Source of the DNA: Hysterangium stoloniferum
Taxonomy: Eukaryota > Basidiomycota > Agaricomycetes > Hysterangiales > Hysterangiaceae
Length of the DNA stretch: 64,000 nt
Assembly (NCBI GenBank): GCA_015178975.1
Contig: WHVD01000062.1
Span: 310,001-374,000, forward strand
Reading direction: 5' to 3'
The notes beneath the pieces were generated by a model. That model saw nothing but the letters and a program-made list of their open reading frames with translations, searched no databases and had not been told where the DNA came from. How positions within the stretch are numbered: position 1 is the stretch's first letter; every line of letters begins with the position of its first letter. This document shows positions 58,425 through 64,000 of this stretch, in pieces. Made by a program: the position numbers and the translations under genes.

Positions 58425-59201
58425 TTGGTGAACCCCCACTCCCTTGAACTGGTGGAAGTCAAGGGAACGGGGAAGAAACTAATACAAAGACGGATTGGAC
58501 CATTCGAGGTCCTTGAGAAATTGAACTCTCAAGTATTTAGGCTTAAGATTCCCCCGGAGTATCCGATGCATCCAGTCATTAATCGGGATCATCTGCGGAA
58601 ATATCAACCCTCTCCTCCCAACCTAGGTCCAAGACCCCAACTTGAGAGCCTAAGAGAGTTGAAATCAGATCATGAAGAATATGAAGTCGAAGCTATTGTT
58701 GGACATAGAAAACAGCGAAATCGTCTGCTATTTAGGGTGCACTGGAAAGGTTATGGACCTGAAGAGGATTCGTGGTTAAGCAGCAATGACCTCAGAAATG
58801 CTCCGGCACTTCTGAGGGCGTACAAGGTGCTGTTCAAAATTTAACGGGATATATGCGCTCAAGGAATCATCTATTCTATCATTTATTCTATCTCTTTCGT
58901 AACTTCCTTTCAGAAATATCTCAGTCATTCAGCGAGCCATCTCATTGGCTTTTATTCTCTTTCATTTTTCTATCCCTCCAGTCGATTGGGACAACCACTA
59001 ATTGGCGGCGGACACATTTACCCAAAACCCAGCCACAATTAATGAAATTTATTTAACGACCAACCGAGCGGAGTTTCAATTCAATATATATAAAAAAGTA
59101 CACGTAAATTCGCATAAATTTTCTTTATCTTTCATACCACGTCCTTCACCTATCTACAGCCCTTCCCTCTATCTTCAACTTCACCACTTTATCGTGCTAT
59201 A

Positions 59202-61238
59202 ATGCTCCCTTTCCAACAAAACAAGCAAGTCCTCCCTAAGTTCAAAAAGGTCCCACAAGCCCCGACAGCCAGTACATCCACGACCGGTGGGGGATTCATC
59301 ACCTGCGTGCCTCGTACAGACAATGTTGAGAGCAATCGGGGTACCCAAGAATCAACCCCCCTGTCGACTTTCTCCTTTGGTGATGAGCCGGGGGGAAATA
59401 CCGGTACGGATTGGAGCAAGCCGTTAGGCCCCTCCGTCAGACCGTCATCTGAGGAAGTCGCTGCTATCATGCGGAAGCAGGAAATGTTTATGGAAGAACA
59501 CAATGCAAGGAGGCTCACCTGCAAAAGAGAAAGGTGCGCTGAGTATAGAAGTCAACAGGAGGCGAGGGGAGCAAGAGAAGGAGTCCCCTCCAAGCGACAG
59601 CGGCGTGAGTACAGAGAGCAATGCGGAAACAGAGCTTCCGCACCGATCCTTCCCCCCCCGGGAGAGAAATGGGCCGACTTCGTGGAGACCAATGATAGTG
59701 AGGGTGGGACGCCTTGCATTAGGACGACGGGAACCAAGAGCTGGAAGGAGAAGGAGGGTACCATCTTTTATGACTGGGAACTACTTCGACGCATTAAGTT
59801 GCAACGAATAGTTCTTACCCAAGGGGACGGTCAAACGTTGCCCCAGCAAGAAAAGGGATACCGTAGGGGACCAATTGATTTTTCCTCAGATGAGGACGAG
59901 GAGGAAGACGAGAACAGGAATGGTGTGTATAGCATCCGATATCTGGGAGAGGATTGCCATGAAGGGTTCCTTCTCCCGTTGAAAGTTCGCTTCGTAACCA
60001 GCGACCCCAATCAAAGACAAACACGGAGACCGTCATCCAGAGTATGGAGGGGTCACCATCCTAGTCAACAGTCACTGGAACGCGAACCTTCCACGATTCC
60101 GGTCCCACATCTTTCGCCAACGTCGAGGCCCCTTCCCATCATTCACCCTACACACACTCCCTCGGCCCCGATTCTAACGCCTCATCTACCTCCCTCCCCA
60201 AAAGCTGTACCGGTCCCAACCTCACTTAGGATGTCGAGGCCCCCTCCCTTCCTTCACCTGGCACACACTCCCTCAGCCCAACATGAACCTTCCCTGATTC
60301 CAGTCCCATGCCTTTCACCAACGTCGAGGCCCCTTCCCATCCTTCTTCCGGCACACACTCCCTCAGCCCCGATTCTGGCGCCTCGTCTCTCTCTCTCCCC
60401 GAAAGCTATACCGGTCCTGACCCCACTTCCGCCATCACCGGGTATCCCTCCCGACTCTCCGTATTCATATTGCGTGTTCTTAGATAGCCCTATCCAGGAC
60501 TTTCCACCAGAGCGAATGGATGTCGATTTGGACCCTCCTACACCGGACGTCATCGTTCCCATGGCAAGCAGAAAGGCGAAGGAGATGCAGAAGGCCACCA
60601 CTCCTCTCCGAGAACAATCCCCTATTCCCGTCCTCGACAGCCCACTTCCCCCCACTGAGCCCGTATCCACAACTTTCTGGATGCGAGTAGCTGTCAACTA
60701 CCCTTCCGAACAGTTTCCTGTCAGAAGGGTGCTATTACAGCTCGTGCCCGTACTTCAGCAACCGGTCCTTCAAGGGAGCCTTAAAGGTTGTCGCGGTCTG
60801 GCTCCATTGTCGGAGATAATGGAGGATTTCTATCTCTCCTTCGAGGATCTCGCAGAGGGGAAGAACTTTGCGCGAGCAGCACAGGAGATTAAACTCTCTA
60901 TGTTCCGGCACATCATAGTGGAGCTTCACCATCTGCCCCCAGACTCAGCGAATGTCCTCTCTATTGCTGGCTTAGTAGATTTACTCGAGGCCCTCGTCCT
61001 GACGCCTCCCACAGAGACCACCATGCAGCCACACGTTCCTGCCCCGCTACCTGCGTCTTCATTTCCCCTTCCCAATGCTCCTCTTCTCGCGCGGATTTCC
61101 GCTCCACCGGTTAGTGTCCGTGCAGTCATTTGTTGCAGAGAGAAAGCCTACAGACGATGGGCCGACTCCTTGTATAGGAATTCTAGTGATTTGGCTCGGG
61201 CGAGAATAGCCAAATCTTTCAGAATAAAAAGGGAATGA
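59202..61238 (+). CDS. Extra ORF of gypsy-D, 678-residue proline-rich protein, function unknown
   Basis: One uninterrupted frame follows the chromodomain stop after 357 bp and ends 110 bp before the 3' LTR. A TATATATAAAAAAG word lies at about 59083 and a CT-rich leader precedes the ATG, hinting at its own promoter. The protein has a basic mid-region (CKRERCAEYRSQQEARG), an acidic patch (DFSSDEDEEEDENR), and a block of about 40 residues repeated three times (PVPHLSPTSRPLPI, HTPSAPIL, SPKAVPV), then a more globular C-terminus. I see no CCHC knuckle, membrane span or signal peptide, so neither ordinary gag nor env fits. That it stays open while the neighbouring pol is wrecked is notable. It could also be a captured host gene. 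Confidence 0.65.
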   Translation: MLPFQQNKQVLPKFKKVPQAPTASTSTTGGGFITCVPRTDNVESNRGTQESTPLSTFSFGDEPGGNTGTDWSKPLGPSVRPSSEEVAAIMRKQEMFMEEHNARRLTCKRERCAEYRSQQEARGAREGVPSKRQRREYREQCGNRASAPILPPPGEKWADFVETNDSEGGTPCIRTTGTKSWKEKEGTIFYDWELLRRIKLQRIVLTQGDGQTLPQQEKGYRRGPIDFSSDEDEEEDENRNGVYSIRYLGEDCHEGFLLPLKVRFVTSDPNQRQTRRPSSRVWRGHHPSQQSLEREPSTIPVPHLSPTSRPLPIIHPTHTPSAPILTPHLPPSPKAVPVPTSLRMSRPPPFLHLAHTPSAQHEPSLIPVPCLSPTSRPLPILLPAHTPSAPILAPRLSLSPKAIPVLTPLPPSPGIPPDSPYSYCVFLDSPIQDFPPERMDVDLDPPTPDVIVPMASRKAKEMQKATTPLREQSPIPVLDSPLPPTEPVSTTFWMRVAVNYPSEQFPVRRVLLQLVPVLQQPVLQGSLKGCRGLAPLSEIMEDFYLSFEDLAEGKNFARAAQEIKLSMFRHIIVELHHLPPDSANVLSIAGLVDLLEALVLTPPTETTMQPHVPAPLPASSFPLPNAPLLARISAPPVSVRAVICCREKAYRRWADSLYRNSSDLARARIAKSFRIKRE

Positions 61239-61348
61239 TGGGGAAACATCATTTTGGACCGCAGGGGGATCCTCACAGGAAGCTTGGGGCGGCGTCCCAG
61301 ATGCTCTTCGACACCTCGTATAGCACATCCCTTCGAACTGGGGGGCAC
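61239..61348 (+). other. Gypsy-D 3' untranslated block and polypurine tract
   Basis: The segment around ATAGCACATCCCTTCGAACT followed by GGGGGGCAC is almost identical to the one before LTR-E at 9785-9821, although D and E LTRs differ. Confidence 0.75.
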
Positions 61349-61991
61349 TGTGAAGGGTATGCATATATACATAATTGGACTAAGGAATAATAGTTGGATT
61401 ATAGTACTTTATTATTTACCTTTTATTTTCTTCATTTACATTCTTTCTATATTTCGAGCATACCCTTATTTTGTAGTTCGAAGCTTTGTGTATACATATG
61501 GGTGCTCTTGGCACCAAATGATAGACACTTTTCACCCAGCAGACACCACCTCGTAAACGACCCAGACGTCGAATAGCAAGAGGTGTCAAGGGTAAAGTCT
61601 CAACTACCTATAAAGGTAGTGTTCTCTCGCATACTAACATACTTTGAACTCAAACCGTGAAGGTCGAGTTCCCCTCTAAGGTCTTTGCGCTCGTTGACAC
61701 TATAGTCGACTCGCGCTACTATATCTTTACTTTAGATATTCAGCTTCTCGTTGATTATCTATCTTACATCTAGCTACGAGTTGTACCGTGAAGGTCAACT
61801 CTTTCCTTCTCTCATTCTAGCCGTCAAGAGCAACTGTACAGTTGCTCTTGTGACGCATAGCGTGTCTCCTTACTAGTACTGCCAGTCTAGTAATCTACGG
61901 TATTGTACTGTACGGTCAATACCTACTAATAGTAGTTGAATAAACACTATTCTTCGTATATAGAATGGTCAGAATCTATCGACTCTTCACA
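61349..61991 (+). mobile_element. 3' LTR of gypsy-D (643 bp)
   Basis: It has the same length and ends as the solo copy at 11172-11814. It is followed by the duplication CTGTG. Confidence 0.93.
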
Positions 61992-62618
61992 CTGTGGTAA
62001 AAGTGTACTCCTCACAGTGCCCCCCAGTTCGAAGGGATGTGCTATACGAAGTTCTGGAAAGCTTCGGGGATGCCCCCCAGGTGTCTTGTGTGAAGCCCCC
62101 CAAAACGCAAGGTGCCAAGACCCCAGTATTCGAAGAGAGGTTGGTGGATTTAGGAGCAGTAAGGGAAGATGTCGATGTGGAAAAAGGGAGGGAAGGGAAG
62201 GGGAAAAAAATAGATCCATTCTTTTCCTCCAGTCCCTAGTCGAGCACTCCTTCAGTCCTCGAACAGCAAATGGACTACTTGATAGCCTTCTAAACACTGC
62301 CACATTGTCTCCTTCCAGGACATGAGGCATTCCTCATAGTAGAGGTCCTGTAGGTGGACAGACTGTCATGTGACTCGTTGGGCAGTGCATCTTGGGGTTA
62401 GGAGGGTAAGCTATCATTAGAGTCCATCGGAATCTCCTCCTCCTTAAATGAATACCGGAGGAGGTTTATGATGCTTTGCTGTGGCGAGATAGTGTAAGAC
62501 TTGGGATTAGGATCTTTCCATGCTGCTAGTCTATGGGACCTAGCAGCATGCCAGGATGTATACCCTATACCCCCTATACCGCCCCCCACTTTGCGATATT
62601 GTGATTCCACCACGATCT

Positions 62619-62925
62619 TGTTAAATGTGACCTGTGACTTACTGTGACACGTGACACACACAAGTCTGAGGAAAATTGTTACTATTCAGGTCACTAACTA
62701 CAAGCTTATATATGTTATACATCAGTAGGCTTGTCAGCTGTCAAAAGTGACAGCTGGTTGACAGCTGTCAGAAGTGACAGGTGATTGACAGCTTGAATGG
62801 AAACTGACAGCTGATTGACAGCTGTCATGGGAAATGAACAGGGAATACTCTGGAATATGCTGGAAGCTTCTAGAAGGTTCTAGAAGGTTCCAGAAGGTCT
62901 TGGAGACAGTGGAGGCAGTTTTAAC
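62619..62925 (-). mobile_element. Solo LTR-B (307 bp, shortest form) in gypsy-E
   Basis: Perfect duplication GATCT (62614-62618, 62926-62930). Confidence 0.94.
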
Positions 62926-63027
62926 AGATCTCGCAAATTAACCATTATTGTGCACAGTTAGATTGCAGTCTGTTTTAACAGATCTCGCAAATTAACCATT
63001 ATTGTGCACAGTTAGATTGCAGTCTGT
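62918..63027. repeat. Tandem duplication of 55 bp spanning the LTR-B edge
   Basis: The last eight LTR bases (TTTTAACA) plus the next 47 bp of gypsy-E (GATCTCGCAAATTAACC to GCAGTCTG) occur twice in a row. Confidence 0.9.
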
Positions 63028-63140
63028 GTTCCCAAAAGGTCTAGCCCATGGCAGGTCTAGAAAGTGTCCAGTAATGCTTCAAGTAGGTGGGCGAGTCTGA
63101 AGGAAAAAGAAAAAATCATGAAATTGACTGAGTTCAGTAC

Positions 63141-63581
63141 AATTGTGATGATGGACCCAAATACGGCACTGAGGTTGGGTCACATAGTTGTGTCCAGATG
63201 GATTTGATCTAAGTGTTGCCCTGCGAGTTATTGAACCTTTTTTTGTAGCTAGTTGACCACCGACAAAGGTAAAGTGGAGGGGTGGAGAGGAAAGAGTCTG
63301 TGTGTGTCGACATGTGTGGGAAGGATGCTCATGAATTCGACTGGGAGTGACAAGCACATTGATGTGAATCGCAAATTTGACTGCAAGCAATGAGCGTATT
63401 TTGTAGGCATTGAAGATGCTAAGAGTACCAGGTGGAGGTGAAATCGAAGATCTGCTGAATTTCTGGGATAGTGAATTTATCGTCGCAGACTCTCTTCTTC
63501 CAAACCCAAACCTGAACCCATGGAAACTTTGTTGAAAAACATCACACGCTGAATCCAAGCCGAACTGAACCGTTAGTCACA
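63141..63581. other. Unassigned sequence, possibly gypsy-E interior
   Basis: A 159-codon minus frame (63079-63558) has no recognisable domain and unconvincing composition. No boundary is seen. Confidence 0.3.
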
Positions 63582-63773
63582 CTTGTTGAACAGTGTGCAC
63601 CGAACCTGTAAGTTGCGAAGGTCAGAAAGGCAAAGCTTCGACTATTTCAGTGCGAAGCTTTAACCCTGAGGAAGGACCTTGTTGAACAGTGTGCACCAAA
63701 CCCATAAGTTGCAAAGGTCAGGAAAGCAAATCTTTGACTATTTCAGTGCAAAGCTTCAGCAGAGGGGAAGGCT
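63582..63773. repeat. Tandem duplication with 96-bp unit
   Basis: CTTGTTGAACAGTGTGCACC begins both copies (63582, 63678). They differ at roughly a dozen positions, several of them C-to-T or G-to-A, so the duplication is old. The rest to 64000 shows no feature. Confidence 0.8.
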
Positions 63774-64000
63774 AAGAGTAGAAGACGGTGTGAAGGCTTC
63801 GTTGTGAGGTGACATGGCCCTGTGTCCACATGTGTCCACAAGTTTTGGAAGTCCGTCCCTTAGTCTGTTTCGTGTTTGACTGTCGGCCTCATATCCTCAT
63901 TGTTTGGAAGGACTGGGTAAGGTATGTCCTAGCACTTCAAACTGCACCCATGCACCGCACTTGTACACTCATGCTGCACGCCCTCGAATTCGTCAGACTC

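Larger units (their letters stand above)
55019..58844 (+). pseudogene. Gypsy-D pol: RT, RNase H, integrase, chromodomain (broken)
   Basis: RT (WQFKRMPFRLRNGPSTFQ, VYIDDIVIFS) is split by LTR-A and LTR-B. RNase H (LYTDASDFALG, ATEREALAAKEG, LLITDHAALQWA) is cut by LTR-A at 56725. Near 57187 the frame shifts and the integrase zinc region with the first catalytic D is lost. The second D (IICDRDKRW) and E (HPQTDGQTENMN) remain. A 674-bp AT-rich insertion (57751-58424) follows, and then the integrase tail (RRIGPFEVLEKL) and a chromodomain (YEVEAIVGHRKQ to VHWKGYGPEEDSWLSS). Inference: the D copy was active once, and is now dead. Confidence 0.9.
38391..61991 (+). mobile_element. Gypsy-D, one 23.6-kb insertion swollen by nested elements
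   Basis: It is bounded by TGTGAAGGGTATG on the left and CGACTCTTCACA on the right, with a perfect duplication CTGTG at 38386-38390 and 61992-61996. Its own parts are the 5' LTR (38391-39027), an inverted pol segment (52781-53217), RT to chromodomain (55019-58844), an extra ORF (59202-61238) and the 3' LTR (61349-61991). The rest is later copia, TRIM and LTR insertions. Gag was not recognised. Confidence 0.85.
61997..63140 (-). mobile_element. Gypsy-E, minus strand: LTR stub, polypurine tract and 3' interior
   Basis: 61997-62016 completes the LTR at 37940-38390. The polypurine tract (reverse of GGGGGGCAC) and an interior homologous to 9062-9821 follow. A solo LTR-B (62619-62925) interrupts it. 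One minus frame (61947-62330, MPHVLEGDNVAVFRRL) may be the end of an accessory ORF. The remaining element lies outside the window or is unrecognised. Confidence 0.78.

Noticed and set aside
59202-61238. Gypsy-D extra ORF as an envelope gene
   Set aside because: No signal peptide, membrane span or furin-like site is visible; the protein is proline-rich and charged.
63079-63558. 159-codon minus-strand frame
   Set aside because: No recognisable motif and inside probable gypsy-E sequence; no support beyond being open.

Overview
The window looks like a transposon-rich part of a filamentous basidiomycete genome, probably an agaricomycete. The cellular genes are split by many introns of about 45-65 nt with GT-AG borders, and all six have clear fungal counterparts. 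About 80% of the window is retrotransposon or other repeat sequence. The TE density and the chromodomain gypsy elements fit large ectomycorrhizal mushroom genomes such as Tricholoma, but the species is not shown by the sequence.

Left arm (1-12.2 kb): diverged LTRs, gypsy fragments, pieces of a Ty1/copia family (here copia-1, with LTR-B), two complete miniature LTR elements (here TRIM-A), the 3' end of a gypsy element (E), and a Tc1/mariner-like element that holds a solo LTR of gypsy-D. Gene island (12.4-24.1 kb): alpha-actinin, cofilin, a PPWD1-type WD40-cyclophilin, mitochondrial porin VDAC, an RA-PH domain protein and thioredoxin reductase. They are closely packed, with no recognised TE inside. 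For five of the six I could place the boundaries or key exons; the summed exons of actinin, cofilin, VDAC and thioredoxin reductase each keep an exact reading frame.

Middle (24.1-38 kb): small DNA-transposon derivatives, a broken Tc1/mariner transposon inside a solo LTR, a 1,052-bp solo LTR, a two-domain minisatellite (34 units of 19 bp, then 19 units of 23 bp), and a decayed minus-strand chromodomain gypsy (G). G carries a spliced zinc-cluster ORF on the opposite strand. Right arm (37.9-64 kb): a deep nest. Gypsy-G holds gypsy-E, E holds gypsy-D (38391-61991, target duplication CTGTG), D holds copia-1, copia-1 holds copia-2, and solo LTRs of A and B lie inside those. A second copia-1, with an intact 1,179-codon pol frame but most of gag deleted, sits inside the LTR of the first.

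The most unusual item is TRIM-A. It is 568 bp long: two 251-bp LTRs around a 66-bp core that is little more than a primer-binding site and a polypurine tract. Each LTR carries a tRNA-like sequence with A- and B-box motifs of an RNA polymerase III promoter. At least one other LTR-like family here (47053-47296, target duplication CCTAC), and probably a third (24559-24835), has the same design. The copia and TRIM primer-binding sites all match the anticodon region of initiator tRNA-Met, as in Drosophila copia. This suggests that TRIM-A uses the copia machinery.
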